NCBI GenBank assembly: GCA_964036665.1
Contig: OZ038526.1
Span: forward strand, 9,486,001-9,550,000
DNA: 64,000 bases
Source: Gordius sp. MW1
Lineage: Eukaryota > Nematomorpha > Gordioida > Gordea > Gordiidae
Reading direction: 5' to 3'
The translations under genes were made by a program, and so were the position numbers. Below the pieces are notes generated by a model, which was not told the origin of the DNA, searched no databases, and saw only the letters and a list, made by a program, of their open reading frames with translations. Below, piece after piece: positions 36,370-48,341 of this stretch (position 1 is its first letter; every line of letters starts with the position of its first letter).

Positions 36370-36990
36370 GCTCATTTATATAACTATGAGTTTCATTGGA
36401 ATTTGGTGACCGTGTTTTAGAGAGACCTTGAAGAGCTATGTTTTTGACGCTCTTGTCAAAATTAACTATTTCAACACTTTGCCTTTCTTCCTGGTTTTTC
36501 CTTTTATGGCCGCTGCATTCTAAGCTGATACGTGCTAAAGTTGGTGGTCTAAATTGAATTTGTGTGTAAATTTCTAGAACATGCTTAGTTTAAAAATGTT
36601 TGAAAAATAGGATTTTTATGGGAGGGGGGAGGGGGTTTCATATTATTTATGATATGGACATCCTGGTGAAGTTTGTGTTCCTGCTATTGATACCAAGAAC
36701 TATTGATTACTAATCATCACGGACTAATCGATATTCATTAAAATTGAAATATTTTAATCTTCTGTAACACTGTTTTAAGGTCAAAAATGATTTAAAGCAT
36801 TTCGCATATGGCTTGTAAGTGGTCGAACAGCAAGAGACTATTTCAAACGACGCTAATAACAGGGCAAAATTTATCAGAGGGGGGGGGGGCTAAATGATTT
36901 TTGTCAAAAATTGGAAAACACGTGTTAAGTTAGAATATCTCAAAAGGGGGTTATTCCCCCAACTCATTTCAAAAAACTCAAAACTAAGGG
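36370..36990. other. Intergenic DNA
   Basis: No gene recognised. G runs occur near 36620 and 36880. Confidence 0.4.
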
Positions 36991-36994
36991 TCAC

Positions 36995-37004
36995 TATATA
37001 AATA
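36995..37004 (+). promoter_or_regulatory. TATA box before the 37045 frame
   Basis: TATATAAATA lies 50 bases before the ATG at 37045. Transcription would start about 37015-37026, giving a short leader. Confidence 0.4.
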
Positions 37005-37044
37005 CCTTGCTGGCAGTTATATCTTCCCGGTTATAAAAGTAAGC

Positions 37045-37233
37045 ATGGAGTTGATTAGGTCGTCGGGCCAAATGGTTTTCATTTTTGTGATAAGTTTTGT
37101 TATACTTTTTGCTTTGTCACCACGTTTGTGCAAAACAAAGAATTCAGGGCTCGATCACGAAATTAAAATAGAGCCGGTGGAATGCATGCCGGCCAAAAAG
37201 TTGGTTATAAGGATTAAGACTACCCCCCTGTAA
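37045..37233 (+). CDS. Candidate small secreted peptide gene (62 residues)
   Basis: The ATG is in a strong context (A at -3, G at +4), with a TATA box 50 bases upstream. The protein starts with a short basic/polar stretch, then a strong hydrophobic core (MVFIFVISFVILFALS) typical of a signal peptide, then about 33 residues with two cysteines and a basic tail (KLVIRIKTTPL). An AATAAA follows at about 37485, so a single-exon transcript is possible. The sequence CTGTAAAT at the stop could also be a splice donor, making this exon 1 of a longer gene. No homologue was recognised. Confidence 0.45.
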   Translation: MELIRSSGQMVFIFVISFVILFALSPRLCKTKNSGLDHEIKIEPVECMPAKKLVIRIKTTPL

Positions 37234-37305
37234 ATAATGATTGTATCTCTTATTGGCTGAAGCACTTATTTAAAATCGAAACTTTCTCATCATACGTCAG
37301 ATTTG

Positions 37306-37370
37306 TTTGCTTTTTTTGTCCGAACCCGGCCCTTCCGAACCCTTTTAAGTGTCCGCTATGCCATCCCCGA
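37306..37370. mobile_element. Relic of the CAGAGRYC hAT-like family
   Basis: GTCAGATTTGTTTG, GTCCGAACCCGGCCC and AAGTGTCCGC match blocks of the relics at 1464-1740 in the same order. No ends were found. Confidence 0.45.
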
Positions 37371-38388
37371 AGTGGTGATTTCTTAATTTTTTAGCTGTAA
37401 ATTCGTTGTATTTTTGAAAAGTTTCGAATTTGATTCGATTTTTATTGGATAAGAACTACGATTAATTAATTGCTAAGCAATCGAATAAAGAGATGACGAA
37501 ATAATACACGAAAACAAAATAGTATACCGCGTAAAAAATCTCATTAACCCTAACTTGCCCGATCTTGTAATGGTGTATGTTGTGATTAGAAATTTTTTGA
37601 ATATGATAAAATCGATCGCTTCGCCCCCCCCCCTGGCCACACAATGCTATCACAATCGGGTGTGGGAAGGATAGGGGGGGTGGAGTGGCGGGTGGTTTAA
37701 ATTGATTACGCGTCATGCTAAGTTTATCTGGTAAATTCTCAATCCAGCGACGGCTTAAATTAACCCCATTGTTTGCCCTTGACCGCGCCCGATCGGATTG
37801 ATCAGTTATTGATTTCGTTTTTCCCGGTGTCGTGCTATCGATACGTGATCATTGATTGATTAGGCCAATGTTAAATTTTAAAATTAATTGTGCATCCCAC
37901 CTTTTAATTTCGACCCAAATCCACGTTTTATTGTTTTAAACTTCGAATACGCTTAAAGTTAACAACTTGCTTTGTTTTTAATAATGTGCAAATAATAATT
38001 AATAACATATCAATTTCGATTTAACTCTCGAAATTTGTTAGAGGGGGGAGTGAGAGGGGCCGCCGAAGGTCACCGCCCTCTTAAATAATTTATAAATATT
38101 TCACAGCCTACCACATTCCATTTTTTTGTTTACCATTTTTTTATTTTTATATGTCAGTTAATTATTTTATTTTCATTTACATCAGACCTAAATGACTTAT
38201 ATAGAGATCCCCTTAACCAAAAAATTATTTGTTTACAAAGGAAAAGCTAAAACAATATTATTGTTTGTCAAAAATACTAGACTTAGCGTTTGAAACTTTG
38301 TTATTTTTAAGGACATGTGGGCACGATTAGCGTGGCCGATTAATCTAACCTAAAACAACAAGACCCACGAAATTTGTCCCATTGATTT
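37371..38388. other. Intergenic DNA
   Basis: No gene recognised. G/C runs lie near 37625 and 37672. Confidence 0.4.
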
Positions 38389-38396
38389 GTTGCGAC

Positions 38397-38675
38397 CATA
38401 GACCAATAGACTGCTCATCTCTTATGTATTCACGCATCAAAAGTGTTGCCAAACCGCCATTTTGATAAGTGAAGTAGATTTTGTATAGCGATGTATTGCA
38501 TTGGACAATAATCATCATTGATCTTATAACATGAAACAACCCATTTTAATCATTATAGCGATTTTAAAAATTTATCAAACCATATGAATTGGCCAAAATT
38601 TATGTTTCACTTATTAAAATGGCTGCCAAAATGGGGTACACTTTTTAAAGGGAATGAGCAGTCTATTAGTCTATG
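38397..38675. mobile_element. CATAGACT-family TIR element
   Basis: Ends CATAGACCAATAGACTGC and GCAGTCTATTAGTCTATG are flanked by a perfect 8-bp duplication GTTGCGAC (38389-38396 and 38676-38683). It is non-coding, 279 bp. The 8-bp duplication fits the hAT or P-element superfamilies. Confidence 0.88.
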
Positions 38676-38683
38676 GTTGCGAC

Positions 38684-39830
38684 TCGACCTTACCCCAAGG
38701 TCATGACACCGCGATGCAACATTCACATATTAATGTGTCGCAAATCGCAATCTTGACAATACAATGGTAGGGAAGGGGACATTAGTGCGTGGTGAGGGTG
38801 TATGTTATTTGTATTGGTTAAATGTTTAATAACGTTAATCGATTTGTCATCACCGCCCCTCCCCCCCCCCCCCCCCCCAACTCTTCATAGGATATCACCA
38901 TTTTGACCTTGAGTTTTATCCACCTGAGACACTGCATGGAAGAAATTTTAAGGGCAAAATGTTTATGTGATATATATGCGAAAAAAAGGCAAAAAATGTG
39001 CATTTTTAGTTTATATAACGAGAAAACGGGGGGAAAATGGTGTTTTATAACTTAAATGATCTTGGGCTGGGTCCGGGTCGTCAAGTTATTGTCAAAGTTA
39101 GCTTATAGTGAATGGAATTTGGTTTTATACAAAAATGCCTAAAATTTGCTTCAATGTTTATTTGAAATTGTTTTTTTGATTGTGTCACATGATATTGGGC
39201 AATAAAAGTTTGTTATTTTGGAATTTTTCAGTTTTTTACCGAATTGTATCTAATTTTGATTCGGCCCCGTCAGCTTTATCGACGTTCTTGACCTTCTGGA
39301 AAGGGAGGACGCATTTGTTGTTGTAAGTATAGTCATATCATATAATGTAGTATGTATTGGAAGGGAATTTTTTATACATGTTTATTATAAGAGCATTCAA
39401 AAGTGATAAGTGATCATTTTAATTTTTTCGGCCTTCAAGGGTTTAACCTTAACTTCAAGAGGTTGATTGGCAACTTTTCTTTCTCTTGAACAAATTTGAT
39501 CATCCCATTTATGGGGAAAAGGTATGTTGTTTGATCGAGGTTTAAAGTAGTTTATTCGATTACTTTAATTGTAACTTTGTTGTAAACTAAGTCTTAATCC
39601 TTAAATCTCAATGTTGGACACTTTAAGTCTTGCAGATATATTTTTAATTTATAAACATTCTATTGGAAATATATTATAGGACATTTAAAATCCGTTAGCC
39701 TCCGATCGCTTTCCTTTTTTCCAATCACTAAATGACGCCACTTGTTAGTTTCCGATCACGCCTTAATAAGGGGGGCACCCCCCCCCCCATAACGTTGCTT
39801 AAAACTATTCAAAATCGATTGTGCGTCATA
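38684..39830. other. Intergenic DNA
   Basis: No gene recognised. A C-run lies at about 38858-38878. Confidence 0.4.
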
Positions 39831-39838
39831 ATGTGAAG

Positions 39839-40167
39839 CAGAGACCAGAAAATCTCGGCCCGGCTCGCTACCCGACTAGGGTTTAGATTTTAGGGTAGGC
39901 CCAGGCGGACACCATAACAAGATTCGGGCTAAAATTTATTGTTTTGTCTTCGTTTATATACTTGTCACTTTTTTATTTGATTGCATAATATTCATTAATT
40001 TTTAATTCTAATTAAAATAATATGTTGGGGAATAGGACTTAATTATTACTAAAAATTTAAAGACTTCGGGCAACTTTAATCTTTTGGGCATGGCCGGGCG
40101 GATAATTTAGGTTTAATATTGGACTGGGCCGGGTTTGGGCAAAAAAATTTAAACAAATCGATCTCTG
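39839..40167. mobile_element. CAGAGACC hAT-like MITE
   Basis: Ends CAGAGACCAG and GATCTCTG are flanked by a perfect 8-bp duplication ATGTGAAG (39831-39838 and 40168-40175). Subterminal GGCCCGG clusters lie at both ends. It is 329 bp, non-coding. This is the best-preserved copy of the family seen as relics at 1464, 2680 and 37306. Confidence 0.9.
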
Positions 40168-40175
40168 ATGTGAAG

Positions 40176-40859
40176 TGTCCTTTTGAATACACTACGTTTC
40201 GTGTTAAGAAGCTGTTTACTTTGAATCAGTCTGCAGTTAGTTGCAAATTTAGATTTTAATGGTAGTCAGAGACCTACGCAGGTGGGGGAGGCTTTTTCGG
40301 TTTGTAACTTCCCTATTGGTACCAAGTTTTCGGAGTATTTTTCCGAATGTTTAGGAAATATTTAATGATAGGTCTGCCTATTACAAGTGCTGAAAGATAT
40401 AATTAGAATAGATTTATTAAAAATTAATTTCCTTTTTATATTAAACTAATGCAAAAAGCGTTTAACTCTACGCTTTCACACAACATATCAATAGAAATTT
40501 AATGAACAAATATTTCCCCAAAATTAAGTTCCGGATATTGATGGTTGCGGCGCTTTCTCGCTAACTTTTGTTATAATGAAGCTATTTTACACGTTAGCCT
40601 CTGTTTTGGTTTAGATTAAATTTGGAAGGATGTGCTGCTCTGTTCGCTAGTTTGACAAGCAGTTCGTGCGGGGTCGCGCTAAAGCACCTCTTAAAATGTC
40701 GCAACTCGCGACTGCACTTGAAAAAATGTTGGTTTGTGTGACCCTTATGGTGAGTGGTTTCTGCTCCACTTTTCCCTCCATCTCCCCTGACCTTCCCTCA
40801 AAATTGTTATGAGTTTTAACTAACTATACTTTATGTCATATTAGTAAATTTTTAAAAGA
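40176..40859. other. Intergenic DNA
   Basis: No gene recognised. Confidence 0.4.
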
Positions 40860-40984
40860 CATGAGCGGAGCCAGGCCTCTCCAAATCCATAGTTTTTTTA
40901 CAATTTCATATTTCGAAAAATTGTCGTTTTGCCCCCTTAAATCATAATTGCTCCCCTCTAATTCCAATCCTGGCTACGCCCATC
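40860..40984. mobile_element. Degenerate CATGGGCGTAGCC MITE
   Basis: Ends CATGAGCGGAGCCAGG and CCTGGCTACGCCCATC are diverged. The flanking 8-mers TTAAAAGA and TTAAGAGA match at 7 of 8 positions. It has lost its long G runs and is the oldest-looking copy. Confidence 0.75.
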
Positions 40985-40992
40985 TTAAGAGA

Positions 40993-41724
40993 CCTCCAAG
41001 ATATTATTTTTAACTAGATTAAATTTGATTCATAATTTCGTGACTGCCTTTTGAAACCGTTGCTTTTTTGGTCAATGCTTCGAGTAATAAATGGGCAAGC
41101 ATGAATTATTGATGATTTTTGCCACCACAACAATCCATTATTAGAATTGCTTCAGTTTTCCTCGTAAAAGAATGAAAATTATTGATAAATATGAGATTTT
41201 TATAAGAATTGACACCCCTTTAACTCTCACAATTTTTGTCGGCTTTTTAATGTGATTAATTGATGGGGGCTGCAACTTTATAATGTTTACCCATAAAATT
41301 ACTCAATCTTTATGTGAGTTTAATTTAATAATTTTTTTAAAATAATAGTTTTTAATTGAATCATTAACGTATTGATTTGAATGCATATAATAATTATGAT
41401 AGGAGTTATCAATGTCAATCCTATAACAATAATTAATTAATTTTAAATACATAATGTGGCCTTGTCTTACAAGCGTGTCTATATTTTGAAATTTTATTAT
41501 TATTTATAATAATTCATAGATATATCAAATCAAAAACACTCTTATTGAAATTTAATGTGTGGTGTATTTCAACCGAATTATAAAAGAATCGGAGAACACC
41601 ATTTGAATTTCGTTAAGTAATTCAAGAGTTCTGTTTATATTAAAATATTGTTTAAAATACTGTTAGTTTTCTTTCGTTATCCCTTAAGCGATTTATTTTG
41701 CGCTCACGTCGTAATACCTTTCCT
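40993..41724. other. Intergenic DNA
   Basis: No gene recognised. Confidence 0.4.
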
Positions 41725-41878
41725 CATGGGCGTAGCCAGGTTTTGGATTAGGGGGGGGGCCGAAACGTTCAAAAGTTCATTAGGGGGGGGGAGGCAAAAC
41801 ATAATTTTTTTAATTTTTAAGGCTTTTCGCATTGAAAATTTTTTTCTCGCCATTTAGAGGCCCCTGGCTACGCCCATG
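41725..41878. mobile_element. CATGGGCGTAGCC MITE
   Basis: Ends CATGGGCGTAGCCAGG and CCTGGCTACGCCCATG. The flanking 8-mers agree at only 5 of 8 positions, so the duplication has diverged. Confidence 0.88.
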
Positions 41879-42219
41879 GTATTCCTAGAAGCTTACATCG
41901 GGAAGGATAATATAAAATAAACACTCAATGCCTGCCGAAAATATTACTAGTTAGTTATTTGATCTACTCGCTTTTTATTAAAACACCATAAATTATGTTT
42001 ATTACACTGTCCACTAAAGCAAAATTGAAAATAAGTCATCGTCCTTTAATTCATCATTAGTTGTTACGTAGTCAATTGTGTGCACCCCCCAAAATTGTTG
42101 AATTCAAAAATGGGCGCCCTTAAAAGTGTTACCCTAAATTTGGAATTTAGCTCCTTTTTTATAGTATTGCTGCGTTAACGTCAATTTGTGTAGCAAAAGG
42201 ACCCATTAACGCTCCGTCC

Positions 42220-42389
42220 CATGGGCGTAGCCAGGTTTTGGATTAGGGGGGGGGGCAAAACGTTTAAAAGTTCATTTAGAGGGGGGCAAAACATACTTTT
42301 TTATAATTTTTCAAAGTTTTTGCATTGAATTTTTTTTGTAAATTAGGGGGTGGCAGCCGCCGCCCCCCCCCCCCCCGGCTACGCCCATG
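42220..42389. mobile_element. CATGGGCGTAGCC MITE
   Basis: Ends CATGGGCGTAGCCAGG and CCGGCTACGCCCATG. The flanking 8-mers CTCCGTCC and CTCCGTTT match at 6 of 8 positions. The interior is closely similar to the copy at 41725. Confidence 0.88.
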
Positions 42390-42921
42390 CTCCGTTTTCC
42401 ATATATATAGCTAACACTAAGTAAGGATTAGATTTAATTTTTTTGAAATAGGCTTATTCCTTACACTTATTGATTACTCTCTTTGTTTTTTATAAAGCAG
42501 ACTTAAACATTAATCTTTTAATGTTATGATAGGCTGACTGTAAATATTTTTTCCCACTTCGAACCTACCCTAATTAACACTCCGTCGGTCGGGTCTAAAA
42601 TGCTAACACGGATGGTATTTGGGGTCATAATTACCCCAGACTTTAAATAGCTATAACTTCCATGTTTTATAATATAAACTTGTAAAAATTTGCAAGAATA
42701 ATATTTCAACTCTTATACGTTCATTAATATATTAATTTGGCTATTTGATCAAATGGTTGAAATTTTATATCTATATTTAGAACAACCCCCAAAATTTTTC
42801 CCCTAATGACTATTTTGCCTCATACCCAAAAAACTATATTATATTTTATGGTTTAATTAATAAGATCTTATAAAAGAAGGTTGAAACTATAAATGTAGAA
42901 AATTTGGTAAAAAATAACCCA

Positions 42922-42988
42922 AAAACAAAAAAAATAGAGATGTTCAAACTTAAACAAAAAAAATAGAGATGTTCAAACTTAGGCAATT
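42922..42988. repeat. 30-bp tandem duplication in the piggyBac-like element
   Basis: Two adjacent near-identical copies of a unit containing AAAATAGAGATGTTCAAACTTA. Confidence 0.88.
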
Positions 42989-43200
42989 TTTGACTTTTAA
43001 TATTTTAAGGCAAAAAAGTTACTATTGGTCTCAACTCATACTTTTATAGATTTAAATGTTATTTTATAAAAATTTTCATATAGATTCATAATAAAAGATC
43101 AAAATTAATGAAAAAAACTTAAATGAAAAATGTTGTATAAGAATTTTATGAGGCTATAAAAATAGTTACATATACATTTTTTACATATATTTATATAGTC

Positions 43201-43377
43201 ATGAATTTGCTAAATTTCACTCTACTCTTAATTATTTCATCTGTAATAAGTAATTTAAAACAATCAAGAGAAGTTTTGGTTGCCCATCCATATGGCTTTA
43301 CTCCAGGTAAATGAAATACACAATTCTATTTTGTTCTAACATTTTTATTAGGACAATTTTTGTGGCACTTAGTATAA
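43201..43377 (+). CDS. Candidate two-exon secreted peptide inside the piggyBac-like element
   Basis: Exon 1 (43201-43306) starts at an ATG with G at -3 and encodes a clear signal-peptide-like start (MNLLNFTLLLIISSVIS), followed by a short polar stretch ending HPYGFTPG. GTAAATG at 43307 is a plausible donor. A TTCTAAC branch-like motif, a T-rich tract and TTAG at 43351 make a 45-base intron. Exon 2 (43352-43377) adds QFLWHLV and a stop, for a 43-residue product. Without splicing the frame stops at 43314 (37 residues). Nothing similar is recognised. It lies wholly within the TTAA-flanked element, so it would be cargo. It may still be a chance frame in AT-rich DNA. Confidence 0.35.
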
Positions 43378-44022
43378 GCTAAGTTATTTCCTATAAAAGT
43401 AACTAACTTTGTTAAGGATATCAATTAACTCTTCTTATCTTAATCTCCTGTTAACTCATTCACAGATTCATGACTATTCAGTATATGTAATCATAGAATC
43501 ATCAAAAACTTGATAAAATGTTATAACTTTTATGTTCATATACCATCTTCAGACGAAGAACTATAAAAAAACTGCACTTTTTAATATTAGACTTATTAAA
43601 AAATCAAAAAATGCAATAAAAATCACACAAATAAACACTTTGAATTACCACGAGGAAAAATTAATGTGAAAATTAGAGTTTAAAATTTGAATATTTTCAA
43701 TAAAAAGAAATGTATACAAAAAAATTTTTCACAAATGGGTTTACGATAATGGGTTTTAATAATATATTTCAAAAAAAAATGTTTAAAAATTTTTTTTGTT
43801 CATATTATGGAAGGTGGGGTCGTGGAAGACCCCGGGCATCTAAAACACGCTGTATCTTAAAAACTATTGGATAAAAACTAGCCAAATTTTGCAGAGATAT
43901 TCTAGGGTAAATATTGTTAAGCTACTGAAAAAAAGAAATTGTAATATTCACTAATTTTTTTTGTACAGCGTTTTTAAACGGCTTGGGGTCATTATGACCC
44001 CACCCGACCGACGGAGTGTTAA

Positions 44023-45648
44023 GGTGGCAAAGAAGAAAAAAATAGAGAGCGTTTGAAAACAATCATATATTTTGAAGCGTCATTATTAGCGGTTAGTGCT
44101 TCGCCATATTGCCATCAACTCGTTCAGAGCGGATGCCTTTTTAGCGCAAGCGCGATTGCGACATTTTGACTACTATGCCCGAGGGCAATGAATCAATCAG
44201 GCAGGACTAACTAAATATTTTACGTGTTTACAATGGAACACAGCCAACGTAATGATAGATCGGTGATTTATTAAAATCGTCTAATTCACCACTAGCCACA
44301 TTTACTTAGCTGCTAGTGTCTTACTTTTGCCCGAGTTTGGCGATTATTTCTAATCAATTTCATGTCTTCTCCCCTGTTTTAGTATTGTTAATTTGAGTTT
44401 CTTCGTACAAATTCGTGGTCAAATCGAATGGGGGCCATTCCATGTCGATTCGTCAAAAAAAAAGACGATTTTCGACCGACCATTTCAGATCAGGATAATT
44501 TTTGGTGAGGGTGTAGGCCTCATTTATTAGATTAATTTCTGAAAGTTTTAGCTATTTTGGGTCAATACTTTTTAAGTTATGGACGTTTAAAGGGCCAAAA
44601 TCACGTTCGGGGGCGTTTTATGAATTTTACTATATTTGTCATATTTTTGAAAGTAATTGCGTTATTCACTCAGATTTTGGTGCATTTTGTTCCTTAATTC
44701 TCTATTGAAATAATTTAACTAAAAACCTCAAACTTTTGCGGTTAATTTTTTGTGGTAAAATTAGTGAAAAATCATAAAACATATTTCTCCGGTATATGAA
44801 ATCACCAATTTCACAACGGGAACTCCTTTATGACCCATTATCATATTTCAATCATAAAAAGTTTGGGCGCGGCTACGAGATGGTCAAAAATTCGAAAAAT
44901 TGCATTTTCAACAAAAATATTTATAGATGGCGGTATAATCAATTATCACAAGAACATATTATGGTGTTTGCTTTTTATCAAATTCCAAATTTCCCCCATG
45001 GGGGATGTTATCATTCTCTGAGATCCCTTTGCCCCATCAATATAACGACCATCCCCCCCCCTTTTTAATTAAAATTATTTAAGATTATGTTGTGTGTTTG
45101 GGATTAAGAAGCTATACGACCTCTCACCTCATAATAAAACGCATCGATTTGATTGATAATGGGTGGGAAAGCTTTAATATTGACCTTGGCGCACTCCTGT
45201 CCTGGTGTTGAGCTAAAAAACGCTTATCGAACCAAATTAGGGCTCGCGACACCTCTTTAGGTGCCCTCGTGTCAAGGTGACCGAGTCACAAATGTCGCGA
45301 TGGGGAATTTAAGTGGAGGTGCTATTGTGCCTTCATCGATTTACGCGCCCGATATATTGATTGCCGATCAAGTTAAGGTTGATGTGCGCGCCAGCAAACT
45401 GGCTGCACCTTTGCGAGACAGTAGTTACTTCTTTACTTAGAAGTGATTTCCAAAATGGCTACAATTCTGCAGTTGGGTTTCCGGAGTAGCCTGTATTTTC
45501 TTTTGTTTTGACTGAACTCTTATACGATTTGGAATAGCGCGTTTTAAGGAGCCCCGTATACACTTATTTTTTTTATCAGATAACATAAATTCAGGTATTA
45601 TTCCCATCCGTACAGCTAAATAGGATCGTAAGCAGCGAGCGAGGAATA
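44023..45648. other. Intergenic DNA, possible unclassified repeat
   Basis: The part from 44430 to 45070 is mixed in composition and could be an old repeat, but no ends or coding domains were found. No gene is called. Confidence 0.35.
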
Positions 45649-45656
45649 TTTTTTTT

Positions 45657-46082
45657 AATAGACTCCCTAACAGCTGATAATTATTGAGTAAGGGTGTCGG
45701 CCCCCACGCTTTGGACATAAATTAATGTAATAAACGCTATTCATTTTGCTGAATAATTAAATTTTAAACATACTCGTGGGCGTAGCCAGGATTGGAACTA
45801 CAGAGGGGCAAAATGGCAATTTTTTGAAATTTGAGCCGTATCTAAAATTTTAAAGAATTTATGTATATAGAGGGGGGAAGTCGCTCCTCTCTGCCTCCCC
45901 CTGGCTACGCCCATGAATATACTTATATGGAAAGATAATCCTTTTATGTCTTCACGAATTTTTTCTACCAACGTTTGCAATTTTTCCACAATCCAGCCGC
46001 ATTTTGTGGAAATCTCACAAAAAATGGCCGCCCAAGTTAGTTAATAGATTTTAAAGCAAAAATCTTCTGTTGGTAGTCTATT
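45657..46082. mobile_element. CATAGACT-like element carrying a nested MITE
   Basis: Ends AATAGACTCCCTAACAG and CTGTTGGTAGTCTATT are imperfect inverted repeats like those at 55842-56148. No matching target duplication was found. A CATGGGCGTAGCC copy at 45775-45915 has inserted inside it. Confidence 0.55.
45775..45915. mobile_element. CATGGGCGTAGCC MITE (nested)
   Basis: Ends CGTGGGCGTAGCCAGG and CCTGGCTACGCCCATG. The flanking 8-mers AACATACT and AATATACT match at 7 of 8 positions. Confidence 0.87.
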
Positions 46083-46526
46083 CTATTGTAGCCAGCGGCA
46101 AGTGGCTGCGGAACTATAAAAGCTCTTATCTTAGAACTATGTTAAATTAGAAATCATAATAAACTATCGGGGGGTATGGGCAGAAACATTTATTTCCCCG
46201 TTGTCTTAGAACCTTTGTCGCTCTATTTTTACACCCAACATGAGTGATTATTTGAGATCGTCGACGTTAATTGAATGCGAAATTGCTGCTGAGTCGCGTA
46301 AATCGCTTAAAGGGCTTAATCGAAGGATGTCGCATTAAGTGCATCGCGCGTGTTGTCTGAATTTATGGTTAACGACACGTCCTTGGGTTAGCGCGCTCAA
46401 CGAATTTAGATAGGCGATGCCTGGCGGCACTTTCGCGCCCCCGCGCCACATTGAAGTCGGCTTTTATAGTGTAGCTTAATTCCCGAACGCGCGTTTAGAT
46501 TCTGCGACATCAGCTTAAAAATCTAT
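46083..46526. other. Intergenic DNA
   Basis: No gene recognised. Confidence 0.4.
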
Positions 46527-46534
46527 GGCCCGAC

Positions 46535-46942
46535 CATAGACTGCAATCCCTTTTAAAAATAAATGATTAGGTTTATGCTTATAATGGTTTCGGCCATGCC
46601 CTATATATTTATTTTGGTATAAAAAAGTAAATCATTTTGAGTTTTATCAACAGGAGCTTTTGAAAATTAAAATATTGGTATAAAAATTAATAATGATTTA
46701 TAAATAAAAACTTTTATAGCGCCATCTACACTTCAACTTATTTTCTAACATGAATTTTGGCCAATTCATATGGTTTGATGAATTTTTAAAATCGCTTGAG
46801 TTGTTTCGTGTTATAAGATCAAAGATTATGACCAATACAATCCATCGCTATACAAACTCTACGTCACTTTTCAAAATGGCGGTCGCTTTTTGCAATATTT
46901 TTGATGGGCGAATATATAAGATGAGCAGCCTATTAGTCTATG
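46535..46942. mobile_element. CATAGACT-family TIR element
   Basis: Starts CATAGACTGCAATCC and ends CAGCCTATTAGTCTATG, flanked by a perfect 8-bp duplication GGCCCGAC (46527-46534 and 46943-46950). The interior shares blocks, inverted, with the element at 38397 (for example TTGGCCAATTCATATGG against its complement), so they are one family in opposite orientation. Confidence 0.88.
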
Positions 46943-46970
46943 GGCCCGACGCGCTCTTCCCTCCTTACGG

Positions 46971-47116
46971 GTGATGACGCGCGAATTGCGAATTAATTCG
47001 CACGAAAATAACAAATGTATTAATTATATAGAAGGCGTTCGTAGTGAAACCGACCCGGCTAAACAATTTCGCGAAACAAAATTCGCTTCGCTTTTTTTCG
47101 CTTCGCGCGTCATCAC
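46971..47116. repeat. 15-bp perfect inverted repeat, 146 bp across
   Basis: GTGATGACGCGCGAA (46971-46985) is repeated inverted at 47102-47116. The span is CG-rich at the ends with TTCGCTTCGC-type repeats. It could be a tiny TIR element or a regulatory hairpin. No target duplication is obvious. Confidence 0.75.
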
Positions 47117-48183
47117 GAACGCGGGGTTACTACGTTTGCTCTAAGATAGTTGTAAGATGAATAACATAACTTTGGAAAGTGTTTTGATAGCGATAGTAAG
47201 CAACGTGACAGCAAAAAATGACACACCTTTCTTGCCACTCGTTCCGGTTTGGGGGGAAATTATGTTGACGTTAATGATGAACAGATTTAAAATTAATAAA
47301 ACGGAAAACAAATCAGGAGAGATTGGAAAATATTGGAGAGTGGCCAATGTGAAACAGCATAAATTATCATGAAATTGGCCATTGATTAGTACTTGAAGAT
47401 TACAACTTATTGTGGTGTGCATATTTGAGATGTTACATAATTTAAACACATAAAATGCGTTAACACACTTCATTCTAATTTTAGGTTATGAAATGTAATA
47501 ATGAGAAATCAAATCAATGATATTTCGAAGTTTAAATTGAGTCTAATTTTACGTTAACATATATTATATTTACGTCAACGCCTCTACTATACATTTAAAT
47601 TAAAAAACACTTAGGTAAGGGTAAGGGGTTACGTATGCTCTTAAATTTTAATTTCGAAAAACTCTGACCTGTAAGTCTAAAGAGAAAGTAAATCAAGAGT
47701 AATTAATTGTATATTATCTCCTCCCTTTTATCATATTATGTTACCTCAGCACCTGTTAAACCTAGCCTTTCTATTAATTAGTTATTTCAAATTTCCATAG
47801 TAAATAGGCCTTTTATATAAGAAACCGAGATGAATTCTCTCTTAAAAATCTTCGGTCCTACAAGCCTTTGAAATGCAAAATTAAATTTTTGATTTTAAAA
47901 TTTGTAAACGCAATTTATTATGAGCTTTCTGCTAATTATAATGACGAATATGCCCATGTCAAAAATCAAGGATAGCATCCGATCGAGCTAATACATTTTT
48001 TGTCTAACCTTACCCCATAGCCCTGCCCCTATTGGATTAAAGCCTTATATTTAAAGAATGGCAGCCGTAAATTTTATTAACTATGAAAATATTAAGGCTA
48101 CAGATTCAGGCTTAACAACTTAAAGTTGATGAGAGTGATTAAAGGCATACCCCACAATTATTGGTAGTTTTTGTGCGCTGTCT
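47117..48183. other. Intergenic DNA with unexplained open frames
   Basis: Overlapping open frames lie on both strands at 47141-47473. Neither has a recognisable domain, so no gene is called. Confidence 0.35.
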
Positions 48184-48341
48184 CATGGGCGTAGCCAGGT
48201 TTTGGATTAGGGGGGGGGGGCGAAACGTTCAAAAGTTCAATTGGGGGGGGGGCAAAACATAAAATTTTTAAATTTTAAAGGTTTTTTGCATTGAAAAAAA
48301 TTGTTTTTGTCATTTAGGGGGCCCCCCCTGCTACGCCCAAG
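48184..48341. mobile_element. CATGGGCGTAGCC MITE
   Basis: Ends CATGGGCGTAGCCAGG and CTGCTACGCCCAAG. The flanking 8-mers CGCTGTCT and CGCTGTGT match at 7 of 8 positions. Confidence 0.88.

Larger units (their letters stand above)
42574..44022. mobile_element. piggyBac-like element, TTAA-flanked
   Basis: TTAA at 42574-42577 and 44019-44022 flanks 17-bp perfect terminal inverted repeats CACTCCGTCGGTCGGGT. TTAA target sites are the hallmark of piggyBac. The 1.45-kb body lacks a recognisable piggyBac transposase, so it is non-autonomous. It contains a 30-bp tandem duplication (about 42922-42988) and a candidate spliced secreted-peptide gene (43201-43377). Confidence 0.88.

Noticed and set aside
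47141-47473. Overlapping open frames on both strands
   Set aside because: No domain, signal peptide or splice context; composition is compatible with chance.
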